Assembly (NCBI RefSeq): GCF_015594725.1
Contig: NZ_JADNRC010000020.1
Location: 1-50,888 of the forward strand
Length of the DNA: 50,888 nucleotides
Reading direction: 5' to 3'
Origin: Flavobacterium sp. ALJ2
Lineage (GTDB): Bacteria > Bacteroidota > Bacteroidia > Flavobacteriales > Flavobacteriaceae
Shown here: piece after piece, positions 42,417 through 50,888 of the stretch
Layout of the letters: every line of letters begins with the position of its first letter
How positions within the stretch are numbered: position 1 is the stretch's first letter
The notes under the pieces: generated by a model
Databases searched by the model: none
What the model was told of the DNA's origin: nothing
The model's input: only the letters and a program-made list of their open reading frames with translations
Program-made: the position numbers and the translations under genes

Positions 42417-43823
42417 TTATAACAATCTGCCTTTTAATAATATGGATGCAATTGTAAAATAAATAACCAATCCTGTTACATCGACTAATGTTGCTACAAA
42501 TGGTGCCGATGAAGTTGCTGGGTCAAGCTTAAGTTTCTTTAACATAAATGGTATCATGGAGCCCGAAAGCGTTCCCCATAACACAATAAATAATAAAGAA
42601 AAAGAAACAGTTAGTGCAACAAAAAACCAATGGATTCCATATTCATACAATCCTGTTTTTTGCCATATCATAATTCTTACAAAGCCTACTATTCCTAATA
42701 TAGACCCTAATAAAAATCCTGATGCGATTTCTTTTTTCATTACATACCACCAGTCTTTTAGCGTTAATTCTTTTAGCGCCATAGCACGAATAATAAGTGT
42801 TGCTGCTTGTGAACCTGAATTACCTCCACTAGAAATAATCAACGGAACAAATAGCGCTAAAACTACAGCTTTCTCTATTTCTCCTTCAAAAAAACCCATT
42901 GCAGATGCAGTAAACATTTCTCCAATAAACAAAACCACCAACCAGGTAGCTCTTTTTTTGACCATTTCAAAAAGAGTCGTTTCTATATATGGTAATTCAA
43001 GCGCTTCCAAACCCCCAAATTTTTGTATATCTTCCGTATCTCTTTTTTCTATTTCATCTCTTATGACATCAATAACGTCATCAATCGTAATGCGCCCTAC
43101 CAAGCGTCCCAGCTCATCTACAACAGGAATTGCTTCTAAGTCGTATTTTTCCATGATACGCCCTACCTCTACATCGGGAGTTTCTACATCTACGTAATGC
43201 AATTTTTTAATATAAACCTCGCTAACAGGAGTTCTTGTAGAAGTAGTTAATAAATCCTTAAGCGACAAACGTCCTTTTAATCTATCTTCATCATCAACTA
43301 CATAAATAGAATGTACTCTTGAAATATTCTCTGCCTGAATTCGCATTTCTTTCACACAAGTAAGTACGTTCCAATTTTCATTGACTTTTACCAACTCCTT
43401 GTGCATGATTCCTCCTGCAGTATTCTCGGCGTAACGTAATAAATCGACAATGCCCTTGGCATGTTCTACGTCCTGAAGCTCAGATATTACTTCGGCTTTT
43501 CTATCTTTCGATAATTCACCAATAATATCGGCTGCATCATTTGTTTCTAATTCGTCAAGCTCCTCTGCAATCTCTTTTGGCGAAAGCCTGCTTAATATAT
43601 TCTCACGCAAATCATCTTCTAATTCTAGAAGAATTTCGGCGGTTTTTTCGCTATCTAATACTTTAAATATGTACGTTGCTTTTTCAAAATCCAATTCATC
43701 TAGGATTTCGGCAATATCAGCATGGTGAATATCATTCAATAAAACTTCCAATTGCTTGTCGTTTTTACTTTGAATGAGACCTTCTAATTCTTGTATTAGA
43801 CCTTTGCTGATTTTAAACTCCAT
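42417..43823 (-). CDS. mgtE: Magnesium transporter MgtE
   Basis: 468 residues: N-terminal MgtE domain of helical superhelix repeats (about 1-130), a pair of CBS domains (about 130-255) that sense Mg2+, then five membrane segments (about 285-465) with the family's SSGGNSGSQAATLIIRA and PFVATLVDVTGLVIYF. It forms a dimeric Mg2+ channel in the inner membrane, gated by the CBS domains. Its ATG lies 11 bases inside the end of rsmA, so the two genes are translationally coupled. Confidence 0.95.
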   Translation of the reverse strand: MEFKISKGLIQELEGLIQSKNDKQLEVLLNDIHHADIAEILDELDFEKATYIFKVLDSEKTAEILLELEDDLRENILSRLSPKEIAEELDELETNDAADIIGELSKDRKAEVISELQDVEHAKGIVDLLRYAENTAGGIMHKELVKVNENWNVLTCVKEMRIQAENISRVHSIYVVDDEDRLKGRLSLKDLLTTSTRTPVSEVYIKKLHYVDVETPDVEVGRIMEKYDLEAIPVVDELGRLVGRITIDDVIDVIRDEIEKRDTEDIQKFGGLEALELPYIETTLFEMVKKRATWLVVLFIGEMFTASAMGFFEGEIEKAVVLALFVPLIISSGGNSGSQAATLIIRAMALKELTLKDWWYVMKKEIASGFLLGSILGIVGFVRIMIWQKTGLYEYGIHWFFVALTVSFSLLFIVLWGTLSGSMIPFMLKKLKLDPATSSAPFVATLVDVTGLVIYFTIASILLKGRLL

Positions 43824-44592
43824 CGGCTTCTATTTTCTGAGTTAATGCTATAAATTCTGCCACGTTTAGCTGTTCCGGACGCAAATCAAAGATAGTATCT
43901 TCTCTTAACTTATCTGATAAATTTAATGTTTTCAAACTGTTACGTAACGTTTTTCTACGCTGTTGGAAAGCTGTTTTCACAACTGTAAAGAATAATTTTT
44001 CACCGCAAGGCAAACTGTAATCTTCTTTTCGTGTCATTTTCATAACACCCGATTTTACTTTGGGGGGCGGAATAAACACATTCTCATCTACTGTAAACAA
44101 GTATTCAGTATCATAAAAAGCCTGTGCTAAAACCGAAAGTATTCCGTAAGCTTTTGACCCTTTCTTTTCACAAATACGTTGTGCAACCTCTCTTTGAAAC
44201 ATTCCTGAAAACTCCGGAATCTGATCACGATATTCTAATGTTTTAAAAACAATTTGAGTCGAAATATTATATGGGAAATTACCAATTATAGCAAATTGTT
44301 TCTTTTCAAAAACTTCATTTATATCATATTTCAAAAAATCTTTTGAAATGATTTTATCTTTTAATTTCGGGTAATTTTCGTCTAGATAAGTTACCGATTC
44401 TGTATCAATTTCGATAACATAGGTATTGATTGGTTTTTCTAACAAATATTTAGTTAACACACCCATTCCTGGCCCAATTTCCAGAACCTCGTCATATCCT
44501 TTTAAACTCAACGTATCTGCGATTGCCTTAGCAATGCTTTCGTCTTTCAAGAAATGCTGTCCGAGATGTTTTTTGGCTTTTACTTTTTCCAT
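43813..44592 (-). CDS. rsmA: 16S rRNA (adenine1518/1519-N6)-dimethyltransferase
   Basis: 259 residues (KsgA). Dimethylates two adjacent adenines in the 3' hairpin of 16S rRNA during 30S assembly. Motifs: KKHLGQHFLKDESI, the SAM-binding VLEIGPGMGVLT, and the catalytic NFPYNIST (NxPY type). Full length. It overlaps mgtE by 11 bases. Confidence 0.97.
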   Translation of the reverse strand: MEKVKAKKHLGQHFLKDESIAKAIADTLSLKGYDEVLEIGPGMGVLTKYLLEKPINTYVIEIDTESVTYLDENYPKLKDKIISKDFLKYDINEVFEKKQFAIIGNFPYNISTQIVFKTLEYRDQIPEFSGMFQREVAQRICEKKGSKAYGILSVLAQAFYDTEYLFTVDENVFIPPPKVKSGVMKMTRKEDYSLPCGEKLFFTVVKTAFQQRRKTLRNSLKTLNLSDKLREDTIFDLRPEQLNVAEFIALTQKIEADGV

Positions 44593-44613
44593 TTATTGTA
44601 GATTATCAGATTG

Positions 44614-44789
44614 TTAGATTATTGTGTTTTTCGAAATATCAATCCACCCAAATATCAAATAATCTATTTTTTTATTAATTTCTAGAAGATACTCAATATC
44701 TAGTAAATACTTAGCTCTATTGGCTTTAATTTTACTTGTAATCAAATTTCCTAAAGACAGAACATTCCATCTTAAAATTGAATAGCATA
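44614..44789 (-). pseudogene. Possible coding remnant without a start codon
   Basis: In the gap between rsmA and the DUF4286 gene, one minus-strand frame stays open for 67 codons, running back into the end of the DUF4286 gene. It ends with TAA at 44614-44616. The reading (for example NLITSKIKANRAKYLLDIE) looks coding but has no ATG. In AT-rich DNA this length could be chance. I recognise no family. The gap also holds short AT repeats (GATTATCAGATTGTTAGATT near 44601-44620). Confidence 0.25.
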
Positions 44790-45101
44790 TTAATGATCTG
44801 AGATTAACTCTAATTCAGTTCTAAAAGAAAGCATCTTATCAGCAAATAACTGCAATGCTTCTTGATTAAAAGCGGGTTCATCTTCAAGGTAATATTTTTC
44901 TAAGGTTTCCTTACTATCGGTTACATATTGAACAGAGTATGTAGTTCCCCCCATTTCTTCATCTACTAAAACTTTTACAATTCTTGCAGATGAAAATTTC
45001 CCTGTTGCTAAAATTTCAGGAATATGTTTTTGTTGCATCCAATTTAACCATTGATCATGCACACTTTCGTGTATGTTTGTAGTAATATTATAAATAATCA
45101 T
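44790..45101 (-). CDS. DUF4286 family protein
   Basis: 103 residues (MIIYNITTNIHESVHDQWLNWMQQKHIPEIL), a small soluble ferredoxin-like alpha/beta protein of the DUF4286 family found in Bacteroidetes. It may be related to the antibiotic-biosynthesis-monooxygenase fold, but no catalytic residues are identified. It sits on the same strand between the TPR gene (60 bases upstream) and rsmA. Confidence 0.85.
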   Translation of the reverse strand: MIIYNITTNIHESVHDQWLNWMQQKHIPEILATGKFSSARIVKVLVDEEMGGTTYSVQYVTDSKETLEKYYLEDEPAFNQEALQLFADKMLSFRTELELISDH

Positions 45102-45161
45102 TTTTATCTATTTAATCGTTTTTTCGGTTAATTGGTTAAACAAATAACCAATTAAACCTAG

Positions 45162-46940
45162 CTATAAATTGGTATCGCCTCTTAATTCCCTATATCTCTT
45201 TCTGGCATCTACAAAATAAATACTGTCCTGATGATTAAAAATTACTTTCTCGTATAAGGCTTTAGCCTTTTCCAAATCCTGTAATTTCTTATTATAAATC
45301 TCTGCCGAAAAGAACAAAGCTTCATCAATATAAATTCCGTCACCGTGCTGATCAATAATCAATTGATATTGGCTTATAGCCGAATTATAATCGCCTAAAT
45401 CTTCGTAAATCTGTCCTAATCGCAACAAAGTTACGGCTTCTATTTCTTGTCCTTTGAAAGTTTTTAATATATTTTGAAATTGTACTATTGCATCTTGATT
45501 TCTATTTTGAAACATAAGGTAATCTGCCTTGGCAAATTGCTTCAAAGCTGTTTGCGTAGAATCGGCAACGGTATTGTCATTTATCAATAAAAAATATTCT
45601 AATGCATCGTTTGCAATCAACTGTGCACTAGCCGATTTAAGCTCTTTAAACTGCTTTAAAGCCCAAGCGAAATCGGTTTTAAAATAGCTTGTTTTGGCCG
45701 CTTTTAAACTTGCTTCGTGTGCCATTACATCATTTTTCAAGTCTAATTCTATTTGTGAGTAATACAATAATGCCTGATTAAATTTTTCTTCAAAAAGCAA
45801 AATATCCGCTAATTCCATTTTAACTTGCGCTCGTTGATAGTCATTAAGTTGCAATTCGAGTGCTTTTTTCACAACCATTTTAGCCTCCTCCGATTTTTTT
45901 AAATCAAAAGCCAAAAAATGAGCTTGAATTAATTGCAAAGATAAAGTAAAAGGACTTATCCCATAAGCTGTTAGCAGTCCTTGAAGCTCTGTGTTAATTA
46001 TTGAATATTCTTTTTCAGTAGCCTTATCGATTTTTATTTTATACAAATAGGTATTTGCCTGTACAAGCAAACCCAAGTCTTTTGTATTCTCTAAAACGAA
46101 AGCTAAAATCTCTTGCGCAGCTTCTGGATCATCATCATCAATAGCAAACTGGGCCAGATTAACAATGCTCGAAAGTGATTCGGGATCGCGCTTATAAATG
46201 GCTTTTTCCTGTATAAAAGCTTTTCCAAATTCTTTTTGTTGCACATAAAACCAACTCAAATAGCGATTCCAAAAAACATCTTGTTCTTTTTGAGTCCTTA
46301 AAATAAGAGACTTTCGCAATGCGTCATTAAATGTTGTATCGGCTTCATCAGCCATAAATCTCGATAACTGACTCTGAATAAGAGGTGTGTTTTGCTGATT
46401 GGTATACGACTCTGTTAACAATGTTTCAATCATCATATCAGTCTTACCCATTTGCCCATACAACAAACCGATCTGAAAATTAAAATTAAAACTAGGCTGA
46501 ATTTTGGTTGCCTGCTGATATGCTTTTAGAGCATATTCTAGTAATACTTTTTTCTCAAAAGAATTAGCAATTCCAAACACTTCATTAGGATTGGTCAAAA
46601 TCTTATCTAAAGCCTGATCGTAGTAAATTTTTGCTTTAGCATCATTTTTTTGTAATTGAAAATTATATCCTAATTCTATTAAAATAGTACCTTGTTTGTA
46701 CTTATTAAAGCGGTTTTGGATAATTTTATCAGCCACATCAAACTGCTGTAATTGCTGATAGCAGTCAATTGCTCTATAAAAATATTGTGTATTCGAAGGA
46801 TTATTATCCAACAACTCCTGATAACTGATTTTTGCTTTTTCAAAATCACCTTTATCATAATAATATTGCGCTAATTGCTCATTCTGGGCTAACGCAAAAG
46901 TAGACCACAACAAAACGATATAGATAAAAATATTTTTCAT
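45162..46940 (-). CDS. Exported tetratricopeptide-repeat protein
   Basis: 592 residues: signal peptide (MKNIFIYIVLLWSTFALAQ), then TPR units along the whole length (YYDKGDFEKAKISYQELLDNNPSN, NFQIGLLYGQMGK, ADYLMFQNRNQDAIVQFQNILKTF, LRLGQIYEDLGDYNSAISQYQLIIDQH). Periplasmic or surface scaffold; partners unknown. The gene lies between serS and DUF4286 on the same strand. Confidence 0.88.
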   Translation of the reverse strand: MKNIFIYIVLLWSTFALAQNEQLAQYYYDKGDFEKAKISYQELLDNNPSNTQYFYRAIDCYQQLQQFDVADKIIQNRFNKYKQGTILIELGYNFQLQKNDAKAKIYYDQALDKILTNPNEVFGIANSFEKKVLLEYALKAYQQATKIQPSFNFNFQIGLLYGQMGKTDMMIETLLTESYTNQQNTPLIQSQLSRFMADEADTTFNDALRKSLILRTQKEQDVFWNRYLSWFYVQQKEFGKAFIQEKAIYKRDPESLSSIVNLAQFAIDDDDPEAAQEILAFVLENTKDLGLLVQANTYLYKIKIDKATEKEYSIINTELQGLLTAYGISPFTLSLQLIQAHFLAFDLKKSEEAKMVVKKALELQLNDYQRAQVKMELADILLFEEKFNQALLYYSQIELDLKNDVMAHEASLKAAKTSYFKTDFAWALKQFKELKSASAQLIANDALEYFLLINDNTVADSTQTALKQFAKADYLMFQNRNQDAIVQFQNILKTFKGQEIEAVTLLRLGQIYEDLGDYNSAISQYQLIIDQHGDGIYIDEALFFSAEIYNKKLQDLEKAKALYEKVIFNHQDSIYFVDARKRYRELRGDTNL

Positions 46941-47012
46941 ATTCAGTTTTTAAGTTGTAGTCTTGGTAAGCAGTCGCAGCTCTGAAAACTGCGACTGAAA
47001 ACCAAATACTAA

Positions 47013-48284
47013 TTAATCTATAATGTCAAATCCACAGTATGGACGTAATACTTCTGGAATTACGATTCCTTCTGGCGTTTGGTAGTTTTCAAGAATTCCA
47101 GCAAGAACTCTTGGCAATGCCAATGAACTTCCGTTTAACGTATGAGCCAATTGATTCTTTCCCTCTTTATCTTTAAAACGTAATTTCAAACGATTTGCTT
47201 GGAAAGTTTCAAAATTAGATACTGAACTAATTTCTAACCAGCGATCTTGCGCCGTAGAAAAAACTTCAAAATCATATGTTAATGCTGCTGTAAAACCCAT
47301 ATCACCACCACACAAACGTAAAATTCGGTATGGTAATTTTAATTCCTGCAGAATGTTTTTCACATGTTCCACCATTCCGTCAAGCGCTTTATATGAATTA
47401 TCTGGATGCTCAACACGTACAATTTCGACTTTATCAAATTGGTGCAAACGGTTTAATCCACGTACATGCGCCCCATAAGAACCTGCTTCACGACGGAAAC
47501 AAGGGGTATAGGCAGTATGTAAAACTGGCAATTCACTTTCGCTTAAAATAACATCACGAAACAAATTCGTCACAGGGACTTCGGCTGTTGGAATCAAATA
47601 TAAATCATCAATAGTCGAGTGATACATTTGCCCTTCTTTGTCTGGCAATTGACCTGTTCCATAACCTGAAGCTTCATTTACCAAATGTGGTACTTGCACT
47701 TCATTATATCCTGCAGCAGTATTTTTATCTAAAAAATAATTGATTAAGGCACGTTGTAATCTGGCTCCTTTTCCTTTGTAAACAGGAAATCCAGCTCCAG
47801 CAATTTTTACACCTAGCTCAAAATCGATAATATCATATTTCTTTACCAAATCCCAATGCGGTTGCGCACCTTCATGCAACACTGGAATTTCACCCTCTTC
47901 GAAAACATTCAAATTCTCTTCGGGAGTTTTTCCTACTGGTACAATATCAGCTGGAAGGTTTGGTAATGTATATAGCTTTTGGGTTAGTTCATGTGCCAAA
48001 ACTTCAGCTTTATCAGCTAACTCTTTACTTTTCTCTTTTAATACAACTGTTTTCTCTTTTAAGATTGCGGCTTTAGATTTTTCGCCTGCTTTCATCAATT
48101 CGCCAATATCTTTGGATAATTTATTAGATTCAGATAAAATATTATCTAACTCAACTTGAGTTGAACGACGTTTTTCATCTAGTTGTACCACTTCTTCAAC
48201 AACACTTTTGGCATCGATATTTCGTTTTGCCAAAGCTGTGATTACTTTTTCCTGATTCTCTCTAATAAATGCGATTTGTAACAT
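47013..48284 (-). CDS. serS: Seryl-tRNA synthetase
   Basis: 423-residue class II aminoacyl-tRNA synthetase. The N-terminal tRNA-binding coiled coil is at about 28-105 (LDEKRRSTQVELDNILSESNKL). Class II motif 2 is FRREAGSYGAHVRGL and motif 3 is NGSSLALPRVLAGILENYQ near the end. Full length. A -7 element lies at 48328-48335. Confidence 0.98.
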   Translation of the reverse strand: MLQIAFIRENQEKVITALAKRNIDAKSVVEEVVQLDEKRRSTQVELDNILSESNKLSKDIGELMKAGEKSKAAILKEKTVVLKEKSKELADKAEVLAHELTQKLYTLPNLPADIVPVGKTPEENLNVFEEGEIPVLHEGAQPHWDLVKKYDIIDFELGVKIAGAGFPVYKGKGARLQRALINYFLDKNTAAGYNEVQVPHLVNEASGYGTGQLPDKEGQMYHSTIDDLYLIPTAEVPVTNLFRDVILSESELPVLHTAYTPCFRREAGSYGAHVRGLNRLHQFDKVEIVRVEHPDNSYKALDGMVEHVKNILQELKLPYRILRLCGGDMGFTAALTYDFEVFSTAQDRWLEISSVSNFETFQANRLKLRFKDKEGKNQLAHTLNGSSLALPRVLAGILENYQTPEGIVIPEVLRPYCGFDIID

Positions 48285-48327
48285 AGCTTAAATTTTGTAA
48301 CTATTGTATTTTTATATATTAAGGAAG

Positions 48328-48335
48328 CAAATTTA
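48328..48335 (-). promoter_or_regulatory. Putative serS -7 promoter
   Basis: CAAATTTA (minus strand TAAATTTG) fits TAnnTTTG, about 44 bases before the ATG at 48284; a CAAA (minus TTTG) lies 24 bases further upstream. Confidence 0.45.
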
Positions 48336-48435
48336 AGGAAATGTTTGCTAAGAATTGGACAAAGTTTGTCGCTAAACATAATTTCTTACTTATAAGTGGA
48401 AATTATTTCACAAAGAGACGATAGAATTTAATTAA

Positions 48436-48573
48436 ATGGAGGAGTTAAGCCATTTCGAAACTTCGACCCCCATCCAGTCTGACATATCGCAGCCACATAG
48501 TCCAATCAATTTTCGACTTCATTATTTCCCTTCTCAGAACCAACTTTTGACGCTTTGCCTCTCAGAACTTTTC
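48436..48573. other. Intergenic patch of unusual composition
   Basis: Between serS and the DMP19-like gene lies a stretch richer in G and C than its surroundings, with an inverted TTTCGAAACTTCGA motif (48453-48466) and two related copies of AAGTTCTGAGA-type sequence on the minus strand. Every minus-strand frame is closed. A rightward 66-codon frame overlaps it but has no coding signs. It may be a degenerate intergenic repeat; its identity is not resolved. Confidence 0.3.
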
Positions 48574-49113
48574 TTAATCCCTCTTAATCTCATGTCCCAC
48601 AAACTCCTCCAAAGCAACAAACATTTCATCTACTGAAAGAACTTCTAAATCTGGATGTGATTTTAAAAAATTAGCATTCAGCGTAATGAGATTTTCATCT
48701 ATTTCGTAAAAAGTATCATTGTTAAGCAAATCTCTTATTGGATTTACACCCTCTAATTTACCTTTCAAGAATTTATTGAGTTTTACACTACTCATTAATT
48801 TTACTTTCTTACTTTGCTGTTGAAATAACTCCAAATGCTTTTCAGCGCCAAGTAGCGCCAAACCTTCTTCTATTAATTCATTTAATTCAGCATTCCAACT
48901 CGAATTATATACAAATTGAGCGAAATTTCCTTCTGTATATTGTGCAGTATAATAATCTAAATAATAACTCATTAAAGCATCTTCATGAATCAGGTCATCA
49001 TCTACTTTTTCTTCACGCATTAAGTTAATTACCGAAATATTTGAGTGAATCACATCTTGAATATTTTCACTATTCATTGCCGTTTGAGAAACTATTATTC
49101 TACCGAATTCCAT
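48574..49113 (-). CDS. DMP19/DUF4375-like protein
   Basis: 179 residues, acidic overall, without signal or membrane segments. The middle (MSYYLDYYTAQYTEGNFAQFVYNSSWNAELNELIEEGLALLGAEKHLELF, residues about 48-98) fits the DUF4375 family, which contains the DNA-mimic protein DMP19. Many members occur singly in accessory regions, and DMP19 itself blocks a DNA-binding repressor; whether that applies here is inference. It stands alone near the loose right end of the window. Confidence 0.55.
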   Translation of the reverse strand: MEFGRIIVSQTAMNSENIQDVIHSNISVINLMREEKVDDDLIHEDALMSYYLDYYTAQYTEGNFAQFVYNSSWNAELNELIEEGLALLGAEKHLELFQQQSKKVKLMSSVKLNKFLKGKLEGVNPIRDLLNNDTFYEIDENLITLNANFLKSHPDLEVLSVDEMFVALEEFVGHEIKRD

Positions 49114-49183
49114 CTTATTTTATGTTTAGATTTTGTTTTGCAAATTTCAGTTAAATTAAAACAGAAAAAAAATACAATATGAT

Positions 49184-49354
49184 TTATATGACATCAGATT
49201 CGTCACTTCTCTTTTTTTCATTCATTTTCGTAACTAAAGCTTTTAACCTTAATGCTTTTTCTTTTTTCTCTTCTTGAATTTTAGTCTTTTTCCGATTTAG
49301 CAATTTAGTATGTAAAGCCTTGTTTTTAGTGTTTTTTTCAGGTCCTTTTCCCAT
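49184..49354 (-). CDS. Lysine-rich small protein, 56 residues
   Basis: ATG at 49354, TAA at 49184-49186. The product starts MGKGPEKNTKNKALH and is strongly basic, about one third lysine and arginine, with a helical KIQEEKKEKALRLKALVTKM stretch. A -7 element (CAAATATA, minus TATATTTG, at 49382-49389) sits 28 bases upstream. The composition suggests nucleic-acid binding, but no family is recognised. The promoter and the ordered charge pattern support a real gene despite its size. Confidence 0.55.
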   Translation of the reverse strand: MGKGPEKNTKNKALHTKLLNRKKTKIQEEKKEKALRLKALVTKMNEKKRSDESDVI

Positions 49355-49381
49355 GATTTACTTTTCTTTAATTTGCGTTTA

Positions 49382-49389
49382 CAAATATA
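49382..49389 (-). promoter_or_regulatory. Putative -7 promoter for the 56-residue gene
   Basis: CAAATATA on the plus strand (TATATTTG on the minus strand) fully matches TAnnTTTG. Confidence 0.5.
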
Positions 49390-49608
49390 AGAAACTCAAT
49401 GCTAATATTTCTTCGGGGAAATCCCTTCGTAAACTTCAGGTCGGGCTATCCAGGGCAAAGTCTCAAATGCAAAGAAAACGTAAAAATTACTAAAGAATTA
49501 AATTCAGAAAACACCAATTTACAAACATAAATTTTGATTTCTAAACTCAATTAAGATTCAATGTAGTTCTAATACAAATAGTTTTTTATTTCTATTTTCA
49601 AATAATAA

Positions 49609-49857
49609 GTTGTATTTTATATTACGTACCTGAAATTTAAAATATTTAACAGACCAAAATTTCACAAAAGGACATCTAAAGTTAATGAACTAATTTCATT
49701 AATTATAGGAGCAATCAATTTTAAGCTTAATGAAAATAAATACTACTCTAAAGAAAGTCAATTTTTAATTATAGATAAACTTCCAAAATTAGAAAAACAA
49801 ATTCAACGAGAAATTGAATATATTTTAAAAAAATTAGACAAATATGAAAGTCAATAA
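49609..49857 (+). pseudogene. Coding remnant without ATG, before the PhzF gene
   Basis: A frame open from after the TAA at 49606-49608 to the TAA at 49855-49857 (82 codons). The reading looks like a real protein tail: KVNELISLIIGAINFKLNE, then YYSKESQFLIIDKLPKLEKQ and EIEYILKKLDKYESQ. It has no ATG; starts at TTG-type codons are also lacking in the first part. It may be the 3' end of a gene cut by a deletion, or a gene read from an unusual start. The rest of the gene-free stretch 49355-49890 is AT-rich filler; 49426-49460 holds a GC-richer fragment (TCGGGCTATCC) that resembles a common Flavobacterium intergenic repeat. Confidence 0.4.
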
Positions 49858-49890
49858 ATTATTTGACAAAAATCATAAAAAAGATAGATT

Positions 49891-50793
49891 ATGAAACAAA
49901 GAATAACATTAAAATACTATGTTTTGGATGTGTTTTCCAATACGAGTTACAAAGGAAACCCTTTATCTGTTGTTTTTACTGATGGTGACTTAAAGTTAGA
50001 AGTTTATCAAAATATTGCAAAGGAATTTGGGTACTCCGAAACATCCTTTGTTTATTACTCTACAAAACAAAAAGCACTTAATGTACGTTCCTTTACACCT
50101 ATGGGTTTTGAAATAGATGGAGCTGGACATAATTTATTAGGGGCGGTTAGTGGTGCATTATTAAAGAAACTACCCATATTCGACGAACAAAATCAAGACA
50201 ATCGTTTTGTAATTATGAAGCATTCACCAATACGATTAACAACAAGTTTAGATTCAGTTACACAATATCCTATTGTACAAATGCATCAAAAACAAGCTGT
50301 CATTAAGTATCAAATTCCTACTTACAGAATAGCAATAGCACTTGGTCTAAAAATAGAGGATTTAGAAGTTAATATGCTTGTTCCAACAGTTGTTCAAACT
50401 GAAGTTGCTCATGTAATGGTTCCAGTCAGAACTACCCAACTACTTAACGGCTGTATACCTGACAGCAAACTATTAACCGAAATTTCAAAAGAATACCAAT
50501 TTGAAGGATTTTATTGTTTTACTATCACTGACGAAAGTGAAGACAATATTGTCGAAGCTAGGTTTTTTAATCCCATAATAGGAATACATGAAGATGCAGC
50601 AACAGGGTCAGCTGCAGGACCTTTAATTGGTTTTTTAACAAAGATGAAGTATACAGAGCCTAATAAAGAATATCAAATTCTACAGGGCGTAAAATTAAAC
50701 CAGCCCTCTCTCATTGAAGTAATGTGCAGAGAAAATGATATTTTAGTTGGTGGTTTTTCAGCTATAACAATGTGTGGAGAGCTTTATTTATAA
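49891..50793 (+). CDS. PhzF-family isomerase
   Basis: 300 residues of the PhzF/diaminopimelate-epimerase-like fold. YVLDVFSNTSYKGNPLSVVF is the typical start, Glu50 in GYSETSFV is the catalytic acid, FEIDGAGHN (73-81) corresponds to the usual CGHAT-type loop, and IHEDAATGSAAGPL to the family GxxEDPATGSA motif. No phenazine genes are nearby, so a phenazine role is not implied; most such proteins have unknown substrates. The CGH cysteine is replaced by Ala78-Gly79-His80, as in the PhzF branch. Confidence 0.9.
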   Translation: MKQRITLKYYVLDVFSNTSYKGNPLSVVFTDGDLKLEVYQNIAKEFGYSETSFVYYSTKQKALNVRSFTPMGFEIDGAGHNLLGAVSGALLKKLPIFDEQNQDNRFVIMKHSPIRLTTSLDSVTQYPIVQMHQKQAVIKYQIPTYRIAIALGLKIEDLEVNMLVPTVVQTEVAHVMVPVRTTQLLNGCIPDSKLLTEISKEYQFEGFYCFTITDESEDNIVEARFFNPIIGIHEDAATGSAAGPLIGFLTKMKYTEPNKEYQILQGVKLNQPSLIEVMCRENDILVGGFSAITMCGELYL

Positions 50794-50849
50794 AAAATAT
50801 TTTAATATTTAGTATAATTAATAAAATCTTGAGATCCTCAAAAGGGGTC

Positions 50850-50881
50850 AAAAAAAAATCCTCCTCAAATTCATGATGAGG
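50850..50881 (-). terminator. Probable terminator of a leftward gene beyond the window
   Basis: Arms CCTCCTC (50860-50866) and GATGAGG (50875-50881) pair with one mismatch; in the leftward direction a run of eight T follows (plus-strand A-run 50851-50858). A gene ending to the right of the window is inferred. Confidence 0.45.
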
Positions 50882-50888
50882 CTGAAAG

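Noticed and set aside
48436..48636. Rightward 66-residue frame at the serS-DMP19 gap
   Set aside because: It overlaps the DMP19-like gene on the other strand, has no coding pattern, and its codons look random.
49891..50793. Phenazine biosynthesis cluster
   Set aside because: Only a PhzF-family protein is present, and no other phz genes flank it within the window.

Overview
The window is a low-GC (AT-rich) chromosomal segment of a Bacteroidota bacterium, almost certainly Flavobacterium or a close relative. The signs are the biotin, pantothenate and F1-ATPase gene orders, short lipoprotein signals with SusC-like and DUF4270 proteins, an OlsF-type ornithine-lipid synthase, the repeated Bacteroidetes -7 promoter element TAnnTTTG in front of many starts, and the absence of Shine-Dalgarno-led starts. 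No rRNA, tRNA, CRISPR array, complete insertion sequence or prophage was found. Most of the window is core genome, with one strong candidate for a new RNA element near the left end.

Layout. 1-96: start of a leftward exported protein. 294-682: a promoter, a structured leader RNA (three-way junction with two identical 19-base copies able to compete for one loop) and a 79-residue protein. 721-7621: biotin genes bioF, bioD, bioA and a ketoacyl-ACP synthase, interrupted by a three-gene stress-type operon (TraB/GumN protein, ECF sigma factor, membrane protein) and a small membrane protein. 7858-9719: atpC and atpD. 9953-14291: GDSL-type lipoprotein and TonB-dependent receptor. 14591-18851: glmS, a DUF4270 lipoprotein and a short glycogen-synthase-like protein, divergent from panC-panD (18960-20173). 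20357-24858: an esterase-fold protein lacking its nucleophile, radA, and an AsmA-like/GT51 transglycosylase fusion.

25038-31325: a LytS/LytTR-type two-component pair facing an envelope cluster (VWA protein, L,D-transpeptidase-like protein, DUF4139/MuiA-like protein); the shared intergenic region carries two direct repeats with LytTR-like spacing. 31448-36586: Tas-like aldo/keto reductase, OmpA lipoprotein, exonuclease III and OlsF. 36675-39109: a tight cluster of small membrane proteins (M48 peptidase, DUF4870-like, DUF2752, two TM2 proteins). 39194-48284: a D-2-hydroxyacid dehydrogenase, nhaA, proC, mgtE, rsmA, a DUF4286 protein, a large TPR protein and serS. 48285-50888: a looser, accessory-like end with a DMP19/DUF4375-like protein, a 56-residue lysine-rich protein, an ATG-less coding remnant and a PhzF-family protein.

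Functionally the window is dominated by cofactor biosynthesis (biotin, pantothenate), envelope building (GlmS, GT51, L,D-transpeptidase, OmpA, ornithine lipid) and envelope sensing (LytTR pair, ECF sigma factor). All motif positions and RNA pairings were read by eye; family names rest on recognised motifs, not on a database search.
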